Assembly: GCA_964017195.1 (NCBI GenBank)
Contig: OZ024888.1
Coordinates: forward strand, 10,983,701 to 11,047,700
Source: Siderastrea radians
Lineage: Eukaryota > Cnidaria > Anthozoa > Scleractinia > Rhizangiidae
DNA: 64,000 bases
Direction of reading: 5' to 3'
Shown piece after piece: positions 1 through 12,189 of the stretch. Position 1 is the stretch's first letter. Every line of letters starts with the position of its first letter. Both the position numbers and the translations under genes were made by a program. The notes under the pieces are model-generated. The model was not told where the DNA came from and searched no databases. It was given only the letters and a program-made list of their open reading frames with translations.

Positions 1-242
1 GAGTTGAGTGCCATATGGTTGAATGTTGTATCTCCATAGTAGATTCCAAACAACTTCATAACTTTCAGCACTGGATGGTAGGCACTTTCAACTGCGTGCA
101 GTAGCTCTTCGTTTACATTTTCTTTAACTTGACTTGATTCTGTCAACGAACCATCGTTCATCGCTGGTTGCGCTGAAATTGCTGCTGGCGTTTCGTTGAT
201 CTCGACCACGCAGAATTCATGAGGTATCACTCGAGAAGACAT
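1..242 (-). CDS. Gustatory-receptor-like (GRL) gene, N-terminal part of exon 1, cut by window edge
   Basis: Reading the minus strand from the ATG at 242 gives an open frame of about 80 residues that runs off the window. It starts MSSRVIPHEF and reaches ENVNEELLHAVESAY, then KVMKLFGIYYGD. These pieces match the other GRL copies here: MPSRV and ENVNKELLQAIEEIY in the copy at 2433, and MSSRV and KIMKLLGIYYGE in the copy at 13869. The region is a hydrophilic, probably cytoplasmic N-terminus followed by the conserved KxMKxxGxYxG block just before the first membrane segment. Insect relatives of this family are seven-transmembrane proteins with an intracellular N-terminus. The start was chosen because M(S/P)SRV begins three copies. 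No stop or frameshift is visible, so this is the only GRL piece here that could belong to a working gene. It is head-to-head with the copy at 2433. The ligand is unknown. Confidence 0.72.
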   Translation of the reverse strand, partial: MSSRVIPHEFCVVEINETPAAISAQPAMNDGSLTESSQVKENVNEELLHAVESAYHPVLKVMKLFGIYYGDTTFNHMALN

Positions 243-544
243 CTTGAAGTAAAAACTCGACAAAAAATAAAACAGGTCTGAATGAGTTGACAAATGAACT
301 ACGTTCGTCCTCTCTAGCTCGTTGATTACATTTTAAAAATTAATGGCTTGTTAATAGTAAGAGATTGGGCGTGTTGGCAACCCCCCAAGGCATTTATTTC
401 CTTTCTCCTCTAGGCATTGAAACGGTAAGTATTTGTAATGCCATTGTTCTCTCTGGACATACATTATCACACGCAAAGCTAAATTTCTATTTTTTTGCAC
501 GTTATCCGTTTCTTAGTGTAAAACTGTAATATGCTTGAGGAATG

Positions 545-2120
545 GCCACAGTAGAGGCTAGCTTTATCATCTCTACATATAACAATAATGAAAAATTTAT
601 TTACATATAGCGTTTGTTTATTCAAAGTGTTATATCTACATGCAAGTCAAACATAACACGACATTTGGAGACATCATTCAAAAAATAATTAAGAGACTTC
701 ATTCAACTGTTGAAGGATTGGAGAAAAACTCATTCAATCGACGTTTTTCTCCCAACAGTGTGCAAATTCTTAGAAATGTTGAAAGATTGTCGATAAAAAA
801 AGAAAACAAGAACTCCCTTGCCGATATGCTTATTGCAACAGTGTATATCTAAGATTATTTTGACATTCGTAAGCCTATGATAACAGTCCATACACGTTAT
901 TAATTTTGAGCCAATGGCAATGTAACATGACCAAAGGCCATCGTACACCTGCTCTTTGTCAGAGTTCGTTATCGAAATTGGCTTTGTCAAAGGAATGTTT
1001 TTGCTCGATTTTCGCAAATACCCCTCCAGAAAGAGCTGAACAACTGAAATAAAACATGAACAAAAGTTTTGGCAGGTTGACACATCTCTTATTCAGAGTT
1101 CTTTCATCAAGGAATTACAGCTGTTTGTTCGCATATTAAAAATCGTATAAACAACAGAATTTGTTGTAATATATCTCCATACAGCTTGTTATCAATAAGA
1201 AGTCAATTAGATTATACTTGTGTTCTTAGATTCCGATTCGGCAAGCAACACTGTCTTAATCTACTCCATGTTCATCTTTTTGTTAAACTGCGTTAACTGG
1301 ATGTACGAAAGCTGAGATTTTGGGCGTGACTGCAAGGTATTAAGGCAATCTGAAATATTTCCTTGTCACTATTATGTATTAAAATGATGGATTTTTAGTG
1401 TCATTGTGCTCATTCCCCATGTAATACCCCAAGCACCGCTTAATTTGTACTTTGCTATTTATTTCTCAATATTAAGTTCTGGTATGTTAAATAGTCACTG
1501 CAGGCTAGCTGTATTATCTCCATATATAACAATGACGATTTTAATTACTGATAGTGGTTTCCACTTCAAACTACTAAATCTAAATGAAAGGACAAAATAA
1601 ACATAATAAAAAATTATATTTTAGGGCATTCATAAAATATTTGTTACATAAAAAATTAAAGGATTATTATCCGAACGCTATGCAAATTCTTAGAAAATAA
1701 ATGTTGAAAGACTGTCAATAAAACAAAGTGGAGGACAGCAACCCACCTGGTGACATTTAATTCCAACAGCATACATCAATCTAAAATTCTGTTGACTTTA
1801 GTAAGCCACGTTTTCGTGGCATTTAAATTAACGAACCATAAACATAAACTCTATTTTGCTCATAAACAGCACGGCTCGATGATCTTGGGACAATAATTTT
1901 AGGACATGCCTTGTTAACGGAATGTTTTCTTTTATCAGATTTGCCAATGTTATGCGTAAAAAGTAGAAATAATACCTGAACAGCTAGAAAAGCTTCCGGT
2001 AGATGACACACCTTTTCGTGTTCGTGACTGTATTACTGAGTGTTTTTTTTTTCATGAGGTGCAGCTGTTTGTTCCCATAGTCAAAATCTTGTAAACAACA
2101 ACTTTTGTTAGACCGCTTTG
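545..2120. repeat. Diverged direct duplication between the two head-to-head GRL genes
   Basis: Two blocks, about 545-1180 and 1495-2120, resemble each other in the same order. Shared landmarks are GGCTAGC followed by ATATAACAAT, ATGCAAATTCTTAGAAA, GTTGAAAGA, GGAATGTTTT, and near the end GCAGCTGTTTGTTC. The spacing differs and both blocks have many indels. Short open frames in them (640-852 plus; 730-1083 and 1823-2011 minus) are not conserved in frame between the blocks, so I do not call genes. The rest of 243-2432 holds no gene I can recognise and must contain the promoters of both GRL genes. Confidence 0.5.
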
Positions 2121-4128
2121 TCAATGGAAAGATTAGAAACACTTCCAAGATTCATATTCAGATAACACTAAGACCTAACCTTAAGTTCACTGTTTCGTAC
2201 ACATAATCGGACGTAAGATAGCAGAGATATAAAAGTTAGTTCTACAAATGAAACGATTCAACAAACATAAGGCTGAAATAAAATACAAACATTAGGGGTG
2301 GTAACATTTCAACCAGAGTAGAAATTAAGGAGCGTTTAATTATTTTTTCTTTTCATACTAAAAACAAAACCATGAGAGTTGATTAAGTTTGCAGCTCACT
2401 TTAAGATTCGTTGTAAAACGTTTGTACGGAAAATGCCCTCTCGGGTGAAATCTCACGAAGCTTGGGTGCCAGAAGCCAAGGAAGTGTCTCCTTCATATTC
2501 AACGCAATCAATAATAAACAGTGGTACATCGGATGAATTAAGAGAAAAAGAAGAAAATGTCAACAAGGAGTTGCTTCAAGCCATAGAAGAAATTTACAGT
2601 GCGCTACTAAAACTGATGAAGATTTTTGGAGCATACTTCGGTCATATAAATTTCAGTAGTAATTTGATGAGCTTTGCTCATCGCTTTTATTGTGGCATAG
2701 TAGTTGTTGGTTTATGGTTTAATTTTACTTTACCATTGGGCAGCATTTTCTATAGAGGCCCAATGTACCTTCTTCTCCTTTTCGACTTGTGGTGTGTTTT
2801 GGTTGCGTTGAATGGCAGTTTGCTTGTTTGTGTTGCCTTTCACAGATAGGAGAAAATGTCGTTTCGAAAGTTTTCTTTGTAGCGTAATCTCTCTTCACAC
2901 TCAGAGCATTGATTTAGAAAAGGTGATATCCAAGAGAAGAAAATATTTGATGGTCTCTTATTTATTTTTGATACCTGCTATCGCAGGAGGCGTTGTGTGC
3001 GATGTTGTGTTGGGTATAGCCTTAGGTTCCTTTAAGCCATGGAATGTGTGATTAATATTTTTGGATTTAGAATGGTGAGTTTTCTCTTCTTATTTATTGC
3101 TTGTGGGTTTTGGTTGCTACCTATCTATTTTGTCTGCCTGACATGTGATCTGCTGGAGTCACACTTTGATGATTTGTATAAGCAAATGACATCGCTGCGC
3201 TCGATGGACCTACCAGCGTTTAGGGTGAAACATAACACGTCATGTGACTTAGTCGAGTTGGCTGACAAAATGCTCTCCCCTCTTCTCCTCCTGAGTTTTA
3301 GTCTGTACATACTTTTCCTTTGTTTCAATTTGTACCAAATTGCTAATTTGCCAGAGGAGGGAACACCTGTGTTCCTCTCGATTTGCCTTGTCTGGCTCTT
3401 GGCTTCTTCAATTGTCTTAGGAGCTGTCATGATGTTCACATCAAGGGTAAGCGAAAAGGAACACGCAGTTTAATTTAATCTATGATTAGGAGATTGCATA
3501 ATTTCGTCTTCATATAATTTGATTTGAGCCCATTCAACCCTGTTTTGACGTTGTCATCTGTCGACATCCGTGTTGGTTTGATTGCGCTTCCTTTTTCTAC
3601 TGATTCTTTGCAAGGTCCGTTAGCATCTTATCGTCTTGACAGCAAACGTATAAAAATAAATAGAAGATTTCTTTATCATGCACTGCAGAGAGTTTTGCCT
3701 CAGTATTTAGCAGTATAACAAAAGTGAAACCCTTTTACTTTGCTATGAGCAGTACATTTATTTTTTCCAGGTTTTCAGTTTTCAAAAGATTCTGCAGTCC
3801 TTTCCAGTTTCAATAGAAGATGAAGGAAAGGTATTAATATTATATTAGATTCACACTTTGCAAAGGCCACGCTTGCCAAGGTTAAAGATCTACAACTGCT
3901 TACTTTTGTAAAGCTACAATTGTTCCTATTTGTTGGGGTGATGTTATTCTATCAAAGCTTTTGTATGTTTTATGCCATTCCCTTGATAGTCCGTTGGCAC
4001 GAATGCAATCCATCTAACAGCTCAAAGCAACAAAGGCTTTAAAGGACAAGAGAAAACGAAATTATTTGACGTTGCATTAATCCCCTCATAACAACTTCCA
4101 CTTATGGTTTTATCCTGTGCCAGTGTAT

Positions 4129-7100
4129 TTAAGAGCGCCTGTCTGTAAAAATCAGACAAAATCAAAATTCCGCGGCAAGGGTGGAAAATTCGATTTCTTT
4201 CATATTTTAATGTTAGATAGGTTAGGGTATAACTAAAATCACTGGATACTTTTTTTGGCAACATATCCTTTTATTTCAAAGAAAAATGCAAATAACGAAC
4301 TTCCGTTAAAATCGCCATTTGAAGCAGTAAATTATGACATCAATTTGAGGCGTTCACGTGCAAAAACAAATCCCTCTGTCGTCTTTTAAACACTCAATTT
4401 TACTTTTGCAATCTCTCAAGAGCTTCAAAACTGATTTTGGTAAAAACTGCGTTGTTCTTTGTGTTTGAAATAATTTAATTTTGAAAGTATACATTTCTCA
4501 TCAGGAAAAGTACTTCGTGAATTAAATTATTTTTCACCATGTGCTAAACCTTCAAATCGATTCAGCTTGTGGCTGTTGAATTAAGAAAAGATGTTCTCAG
4601 GATTGCTGCAAAAATTTCTTTGGGCAAATGATTGAGAGCGACGTGAGAGCTTTTCAAAGTTCGTTAAAATGCAGGTTGTTTGACCCTTCTTGGCAACATT
4701 CCATTCGCGAGTCACGCACATATTTTAATGTGTTTCGACGCATATGAGATCGAAAACGTCAAACAGAAAAACAGTTCGAAATGTTCTTACCTCATTTGCT
4801 GTAAAGGACAGGTCCAGAGGCCATTTCCGAGTGATTCTCTTGCCGTTCGACGTATTTTGGTCCTGTTGATGACATCCAATGAACATCGCCAACTGGGTCA
4901 GTGTATTGTAACCGGTCGAACAGCTCAACAGCAACCTTTCTTCCAAAACGTTCGACATCTTTCTACACTGTGACATCTTACTCAACGGTTCAGTTGCTGG
5001 TCAGTGTTGCTTAGTTGGCAATACACAAAAAGGTTTTTATCACCACATGTCGCCGCTAACGTGGCCAGAGTTCTATCTAGAGCCGCGTCACGCAATGCAA
5101 ATCATGTGAATGGACATTTTACTAGGGGGTAAGGGAAGGGCAAAATCTGATCTGATTCTTTTTAAACGGCTAAGGGTTCGAGAAATGGGAGGAACTAGTA
5201 ATGGACCAAATATACGAAACAAAATTAGTGCAAAATTTAGGCACCTCAACCTCCCGTGCCAGAATGCAGAAAAAGTAGTCACCCCTCGGCGTGAGTTGTA
5301 GGCATGCAAATAACAATGTTCGAACACGAAAATTAGCTAAAAAGGGTACGTGTACTAGCTTAAGTTAAAAACCTCTTCAAAACGTCGAGTCCAGAAGATT
5401 AAAATCGTTTTTATCAGGGAAATTGGGATGTGACTAACTAGTTTGTGCTTATTCTTTTGGCTTAGAGGGGGGACCTCGGACTTTTTTTTTTCACCAATCA
5501 TACATATTTACATACATGAATTGCTTCGTTACACAGAAGACGGTTGTTGTTGGTTCCATTTTCTTGTTGTCGGAGTTTGTGGTTACAACACCGGACGAAT
5601 CAAAAGCTTGAAAACAATTGTTCCCTTACTTTCATGCACCAAGAATACCCAGGCCCGTAGAAGGGGGACGGGGGGGGGGGGGGGGGCTCGAGTCCCCAGA
5701 AGTTTTGGAAGTTGAAAAAACATTACAATAACTGAGCCAAAAAATATATAATTAAAACGAATTAATGTGCAACGAATAGTCTTAAATGCTGATGCTAAAA
5801 GTTCCTTTTATTATTTTACAACCTTTAACAGGGTTTGACATCTGTTGAGTCACTAGCCACCGGGCAAGTGGGCTTCAAAAATCTACTAGCCCACCGCACA
5901 TTTCAGTCGCCCAGGTTCCTTACCAATGTCTTTCTTCACCCATATCACCTTGACCCTGGCAGTATAGCTTTGCTGTGAAGGACCTTAATGCCTTTCATAG
6001 CTAAGCGACTGCTGTGTATTTGCTGCAAGCTTTAAGCTCATCAAATTGTTTTAAAACAAGTCCAAGGAACAAAACTATTTTTATCTCACCAATCGAGTGA
6101 TAAAAGTCACGTAAACGTTTAAGAGAGTTAGGTAAAACAGGTCCGAAATTCGTAGCTTGGCTGTCGAAATGTTTCAATTTTGACAAACCTTGTAACTTTA
6201 AGGGTACTTTTTTAAAACTGATGCTATAAACCTGGTGGACGTTGCCAACAACTTTGTCGGCGAAAAAGCAAACAGGAAGCAGCTTTTTGGCAAATTGTCA
6301 ACGAAGGATGTCCCCAAAAAGGTGCCGTTTTTGACGAAATCGACACAAACTGTGGCATTGTGAACAGAGTTAGTATCTATGTGCACGAGTGTGTATTTTG
6401 AAGGGGGGGGGGGGGGAGGAGGAAGGCTTTGACTAGGCCAATTTGCTCGCAGCATTTATTTCAGCCTTGGTGCGGGCCTGATACCACAAGTTACAAGTCA
6501 GTTTTTACAACGAACGCTTGAATACAATGACCATATGTCCCAGCCATCGTGCAAAACTTGAAATAGTGTCTAGCAGACGTTGCAGCACAAGGGGCCGGGT
6601 CACGGTAAGGAAAAGGGGAGTGGCCAAAAAGTGGAAGAGGACCGGGGAAAAAGGGATCTGAAATTATCTTACGTGGGACTGGTTCACTTGTAAAAGTTGG
6701 ATCAGGTGAGTTTTATATTCGCTTGTGGTCTATCCGAATATTAGCAGGTTATCGATGGAAGCCTCACTCTTTCTCTTCGTCCTCATTAAGGTGTATGTAG
6801 AACGTGAAAGAGGTAACAGACGTTTAAGGGCAAGATGCTTGAGACGTATTTCTGTTATGATGCCCTCATATCCATTCTGATAAGTATGCTGGCTGCTGTG
6901 AGAGATCTCGCTCACTGGGAACCTGTCTCAGTAAGATTCGTAAACAGAAATTCAGGAACAGAACCTCATTTTTTGTTACCATGGTTACGTGCCACATTTC
7001 ACAGTCTGGCGTGCTGTTAGAAGCCCCACTCATTAGTCAGGACACACTAATGTAGACTAAGTCAAACAGCTGATAAGAGAGCACAGTTAAAAACTTCGAT

Positions 7101-8570
7101 TGCACCCATTTGCTATGAAGAGAGAACCCTTCCTGTCCAAAACTCCATCCAACCCTTTAACAGCGAGCTGACTTTCACTCCTGATATAACTGTGCCTTGT
7201 ACCGGTCCTGTGCCAGCTAAGAACCAGCAGACTGACACCAATGATCATAGGTAGAATACCGCTCGTCCATTAACAAAAGGGAGCCCCTTGTAGTTATAGG
7301 TTTCCCCGTATTAAAGTTGGGTCTAGTTAATAACAGCGCCACTTCTGCTGCACCACTCACCTGTAACCATGTCTGTAAGCTTGTACAACGGTTGGAATTG
7401 CGTTTCAGACTACTAGGCTAGGGTAGCAAATACAATTTTTAATGGTTGTAACAACACTGGTAATAAGTAAGAAAGACACACAACGCCATTAAAACCACGA
7501 ACAATCCCTGCAATTAACACTGTATGTCATTTAACTTCACCTCAAAGGTTTTGCCCTTCCCCTTCCCCCTAAAATGCCTTTGATACGCATTGCGTGACAA
7601 ACCAAATACGCACACGGCGCCATCCACGTTTGGTCCCAATTTAGCAGTCAAATCTGATAATGCTTTTGTGCACTGAAAACTGAGCAACACTCGTATTAAA
7701 TCAACTGAACCGTTGAGTGAGATGTCACAGTGTAGAAAGATTTCGAACGTTTTGGAAGAAAGGTTGTTGACGTTGTCGTTGAGCTGTTCGACCGTTTGAC
7801 AATACACTGACCCAGTTGGCGGTGTTCATTGGATGTCATCAACAGGACCAAAATACGTCGAAAGGCAAGAGAATCACTCGGAAATGACCTCTGGACCTGT
7901 CCTCTACAGCAAATGAGGTAAGAGCATTTCGAACTGTTTTTCTGTTTGACGCTTTCGATCTCATATGGGTCGAAACACATTATAATATGTGCGTGACTCG
8001 CGAATGGAATGTTGCCAAGAAGGGTCAAACAACCTGCATTTTAACGAACTTTGAAAAGCTCTCACGTCGCTCTCAATCATTTGCCCAGAGAAATTTTTGC
8101 AGCAATCCTGAGAACATCTTTTCTTAATTCAACAGCCAGAAGCTGAATCGATTTGAAGGTTTAGCACATGGTGAAAAATAATTTAATTCACGAAGTACTT
8201 TTCCTGATGAGAAATGTATACTTTCAAAATTAAATTATTTCAAACACAAAGAACAACGCAGTTTTTACCAAAATCAGTTTTGAAGCTCTTGAGAGATTGC
8301 AAAAGTAAAATTGAGTGTTTAAAAGACGACAGAGGGATTTGTTTTTGCACGCGAACGCCTCAAATTGATGTCATAATTTACTGCTTCAAATGGCGATTTT
8401 AACGGAAGTTCGTTATTTGCATTTTTCTTTGAAATGAAAGGATATTTTGCCAAAAAAAGTATCCAGTGACTTTAGTTATACCCTAACCTATCTAACATTA
8501 AAATATGAAAGAAATCGAATTTTCCACCCTTGCCGCGTTATGTTTGATTTTTACAGACAAGCGCTCTTAA
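4129..8570. mobile_element. TTAA-flanked DNA transposon with ~860-bp terminal inverted repeats (Kolobok-like)
   Basis: The block about 4129-4995 recurs inverted at about 7706-8570, with few differences. Both outer ends carry TTAA (4129-4132 and 8567-8570), followed inward by GAGCGC. TTAA duplications are typical of piggyBac and Kolobok elements. Kolobok ends begin with two purines, which GA fits; piggyBac ends usually begin CCC, which it does not. No transposase is visible in the middle. Minus-strand frames at 7514-7807 and 7696-8028 overlap in different frames, and the plus-strand frame at 4680-4973 mirrors the latter through the inverted repeat. I do not recognise them. The interior has long homopolymer tracts (G at about 5670-5686 and 6401-6417). 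It lies in intron 2 of the GRL pseudogene at 2433. Probably non-autonomous. Confidence 0.68.
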
Positions 8571-8599
8571 GCAGCCTTAGCAGGTTTTTGAGGTGCATG

Positions 8600-8735
8600 T
8601 TAACCAGACGTACCTTAAAAGCCTGGTTAATCTTGACCAGGCGTTTTACAAGGGTTGTTTCCTTCGCAAAAGCCTGGTAACTCTGATTGACCAGACTTGA
8701 CCAGGCTTACCAGACTTTTTACCAGGCTCTTGGTG
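8600..8735. repeat. Cluster of short CCTGGT/ACCAGG inverted repeats
   Basis: At least seven copies of GCCTGGT, ACCAGGC or ACCAGAC in both orientations lie within about 130 bases, directly after the TTAA-flanked element and just before GRL exon 3. They could form several alternative small hairpins. The stretch is intronic in the GRL copy at 2433. Confidence 0.5.
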
Positions 8736-8891
8736 TAACAGAAGGCCCTTTTTGTCAAGACCTCCATTTGTTGCTAACGGTTTTTTTTCCAGTTACCGAT
8801 GCTTACGATGCTTATACTGGATCGTCAAGGGGAACCAAAGGGCCTCTCAAGTGGAGGACTGACCGTAATTACAAAATCACTTTCTTTAACG

Positions 8892-10600
8892 GTAAACTGC
8901 AGATTCATTTGCTTTCTTCTCTTCATGTAATTTTTGTTTTCATTTTATACTGTTTCGTACAAAAATGTAAAAGGAAAGTACCTAACAAAATCAGTGAAAA
9001 CGAAATCAAAGCGGTAAACATGAAATAATTGCTGGTTCGCATTGCGTTTCTCTAAATATTACAGTCGGACATAGATCAAGTATCCTGCAAGTTATTACTT
9101 GAGTCCTTCAATTTTTTGTCTACGAACATCGCCAGAAGTGTTGGGAGGCATATCGGTTTTATTTGGTCTCATTTAATATATCTCACCTCTCCTTAACTCC
9201 ACTCCCGTAATTATTGAGTCACGACTGAGATTACTGACCAAAGGTTGACGAGGTTGGTCAAAAGAGACGAAGGAGGCCGAAAATGTTCGTGTCAGTTATT
9301 AATATTTGAAAAGGTGCCATCTAAATGTCCTCCAGCCGGACACCGATCTTTCAAGACTAAATGCCCGGCAGTTCGTGAAAGTTTCTTACTAGCTGTTCAA
9401 ACCGCAAATATTACTCGAGCCGCGAACGTAGAGATTTTATAGTATAACAAGTATTGCAAGTCCGCTACTAAAGTAAATACTTTTATGAATCGCTTTTAAA
9501 ATAAAAACAGCATTCCCAAATACTTCCAGGACATCTGAATAGGCCTTTTCTCAAAATTCTTTGAAAATTTCAGAGTGTCGGCGTTGAGTAATGAAAGATC
9601 CACTTCCGGCTGCCGGGCATCTAGACACTGCCATTCCAAAATGCTTTTGCACATGACCTTCTGAAATCATCTATTTTTTCACAGTCTTCTCAACCGCTTC
9701 CGGTGATGGTTAATACTTGATGCTACGCTATATAAGAATATTGAGCACTCATTCATTAAGTTTCTTTTAAAAATTGGCTCGTGCTAAGCGTGCGTCTACA
9801 AAGTTCAGTACGCTGAAAGTTTAATTAAGGCACAAGAAGTGTGACTAACTGACTCTGGGAGTGAAAGAGTTAAGTATTTTTACAATAAATCCATGTTATG
9901 ACTTACATGACCTACACGAAAACCTCGGTGTTACTACTAATTGTCGCAAGTGACGCGCACACTACTGATCGCTAAAATAAAGTATGTCATCCATACTTGT
10001 TGTATTTTGTCATCCTTGAGGTTACTAACGGGGTTCGGGTGCTTTGAAGGCTTTTACGTTGTTTAGGGAGGCCTAAAGAAAGAATACAGTGAATACGAAT
10101 CAAAAGCCACTGTGCCACTTTTCTGCTACGTTCAAGTCAAACTAATGATATGTGGTTTGGGCTCCTTGTTTGCACCGTTTATTTTATATTTTCGTAACAC
10201 CTGGAACGTGTTCTTAGCGTCGAAAGGCAATTTTGTTTTGCGTTTAGTTTCCAATTAAGCCAATAAACTGCACGATAGCCTTTATAAAGCAATAAACAAA
10301 ATGATTTCTGCTATTACATGCCAACTTAATTAAAAGTCTAGTGAGAACATTGGACCACACCGCCTTATGAATAAAAAGAGGTTATTATTAAGAAAATGTG
10401 TTTAACAATGGACGTACCACGACATCAAAATAAACCAATATATACAATTGGCAGAATTACTTTTAAATGAGATTATAACATAGCTCGCGCGCTGGTCCTA
10501 TCGAATTCCTGTTGGCCCATCATGGTGAATAATATCTCTTTATTAAAAACTGGACTAGGTATATTGGATTTCTAGCATTTTGATTGGCTCAGCGGAGCTA
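8892..10600. other. No gene recognised
   Basis: This is where exon 4 of the GRL copy at 2433 should lie, but I found no TY-type terminal exon. Open frames at 8687-9028 and 9245-9442 are short and resemble nothing I know; the first overlaps GRL exon 3 in another frame. The rest is AT-rich and unremarkable. Confidence 0.4.
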
Positions 10601-10659
10601 GGCTATCAGCTCATATACCTGCTGCGACCAAATATGGTTAATGAACACTCAACAACAAA

Positions 10660-11735
10660 GTGAGCTGAAAGTTTTTTCCTCGCGAGCAACCTGGCGAGAA
10701 AAATGGACGAGAAAAATCACTTGCCAGCAAATTTAAATTAAGCAGAAATTCCAACAGCGTCACCAACAAGCATCACCAACAGCGTCTTCTAACAAAAGTC
10801 ATAATTGTCTGAAGAAACTGTGTCGAAATAGAAATTTAAGCATTAAGCGTTGTGTTTACAATTAATTTCTTTCATCGATGGTCACGTCGATCATTGCAAT
10901 TGAACAAACGGTAGGTTTTATCAGAAAGGATTTCCACTTCAAAATATCAAGACAAGACATAAAATAAAACACAGTGAAATGGGGCAGGAGCATTTAATAA
11001 AAACTATCACACATTCACGGCGAGTCGCTGCGAAAATCATGAAGCAGTCTAAACAAGTAAGCTTAAGCTTACTAAAAAAATATAGCTGCAAACTACCAAG
11101 AAGGAAGGAAGGGCGAGATTGTTTTTCGGCTTTAACACGCAAAATTGACACTGGTTTACCTGCACTTGTTGTAGCTCTGTGTTCCAACAGGTCCAAATGC
11201 TCGGATAGAAATCGGATGTCATGTAAACGGAATTGAATCGCTTTTCCAGTTGTTTGAATGTTGTTTTTACCATTCCGTCCGCAACCTCTAAGCCGCGAAC
11301 AACTGCATTTTGCGCTTTGCGTTTAACAAACTATGATGGTGAATTCTAATGTTCCTCGCTTCAGTAATTTTACTTCTGAGCTGCATAGAAAATACCTCTT
11401 TAAGTTCAACTGCTCAAATTTGTTCTGTCTTCAGTTCGATCAAACACGCACATGATGGCTCCGTCGTGCGAACAGATTACAAACTTGCTCAGTTCTACTC
11501 CAGTAGCTATACGGTGAAATTGTACAGCTTCAATCCGCTTTGAACGATGATTACAACAATGTTCAGGAAAAATCAAACATGTACCATATTTCAGAGCCAA
11601 TAATTATAAGATTTTTTCCAAAACTTGTGCTATTTTGTTCACTTTCGAGCAGTTTTTATTGATTCATTCAGCTTTGCAATGAAACGCTGCAGCACTTCGC
11701 AAGGTTTTGGCGCCTTTTTCGTTCAGTCATGTGAT
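10660..11735 (+). repeat. Dispersed repeat family R1, copy A
   Basis: One of three copies of the same repeat (others 12190-13035 plus and 24000-24560 minus). Shared landmarks in order are CGCGAGCAAC, AAAATAAAACACAGT, GTAGCTCTGTGTTC, CCAAATG, CCAGTTGTTTGA, CCGTCCGC, CAGCTTCAATCCGCTTT, AGCCAATAATT and CACTTCGCAAGGTTTTGGCGCC. Frames in it (for example 10979-11236 and 10939-11196) differ from the frames in the other copies, so it is not treated as coding. A foldback hairpin follows at 11820. Confidence 0.62.
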
Positions 11736-11819
11736 CGATTCTTGTTCCGCTTAAATTTCTTTTCTCATTTTTCCCTTTCTTTCTTGATTGTTTTTTAACA
11801 GTGGTTAAGTTTTTAATAA

Positions 11820-11935
11820 AACAATTATTCTACTCGGGCTTGCTGGATGTCAAATGATTAAAACCAACTCGGCGCTACGCGCCTCGTTGGTTATCTATCA
11901 TTCGATATCCAGCGCGCCCTCGTAGAATAATTGTT
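11820..11935. repeat. Foldback hairpin H1 with conserved apex
   Basis: An imperfect palindrome of about 115 bases. It starts ACAATTATTCTAC and ends GTAGAATAATTGT. The top is a five-base stem GGCGC/GCGCC around a TAC loop. Directly below it TC faces TC as a mismatch, followed by a CCAAC/GTTGG stem. The flanks read AATAAAACAATT and AATTGTTAAA, as in H2 and H4. The arms resemble those of H4 at 36241. Confidence 0.7.
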
Positions 11936-12189
11936 AAATATACGCACGGCCGCGCGTATAGAACATGACGTGTGCAGTTGCCTTTTGCTGCAAAGTTCCC
12001 GTCGAGTTTAGTGGCGAGTTCCTGTTGCGGAACTTTCCGATAGTCAATGGAATAAACTAGCGAAGAACTTCCAAATTTTTCTCTTGGCATTGATCTTTTA
12101 GCCAGAAAGCAGCGCCAACAAGCAAGAGCAAGACCAACGAAAACGAAGCATGCAGTCGAGTTATGGATGCACTTGGTTTTTTCTGCCTG

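Larger units (their letters stand above)
2433..8891 (+). pseudogene. GRL chemoreceptor-like pseudogene, exons 1-3, with a transposon in intron 2
   Basis: Exon 1 runs 2433-3458. It starts MPSRVKSHEA, then KLMKIFGAYFGH, several hydrophobic membrane segments, DRRKCRFES, FKPWN, ELADKMLSPLLLL, LCFNLYQIANLP and SRVSEK. It needs frame changes near 2837 and 3047. The first exon should end after SEK, as in the copies at 13869 and 52854, but the donor position (3459-3460) reads GA instead of GT. Exon 2 is 3771-3830 (VFSFQKILQSF..., 20 codons, after TTTTTTCCAG and before GTATTA). Exon 3 is 8793-8891 (33 codons, containing GEPKGLSSGGLTVITKSLS, after TTTTTTTTCCAG and before GTAAAC). Both are phase 0, as in the copy at 60622. 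A 4.4-kb TTAA-flanked element separates exons 2 and 3. I could not find exon 4. The frameshifts and lost donor indicate a pseudogene. The gene name rests on the shared exon layout, not on a database hit. Confidence 0.72.

Noticed and set aside
730..1083. 117-residue minus-strand frame as a GRL C-terminal exon
   Set aside because: It has a splice-like border (TTTATTTCAG), but the residues do not align with exons 2-4 of the GRL copies and the duplicate at 1823-2011 does not keep the frame.
4680..4973. 97-residue frame starting MTLLGNIPFASHAHILMCFD as a gene
   Set aside because: The same words occur in the other arm of the inverted repeat (7696-8028, minus) with frame differences. It is terminal repeat sequence, and no known protein is recognised.
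8892..9060. LHVIFVFILYCFVQK as GRL exon 4 of the copy at 2433
   Set aside because: Hydrophobic and in the right place, but the intron would be only about 11 bases and the TY motif and spacing do not match.
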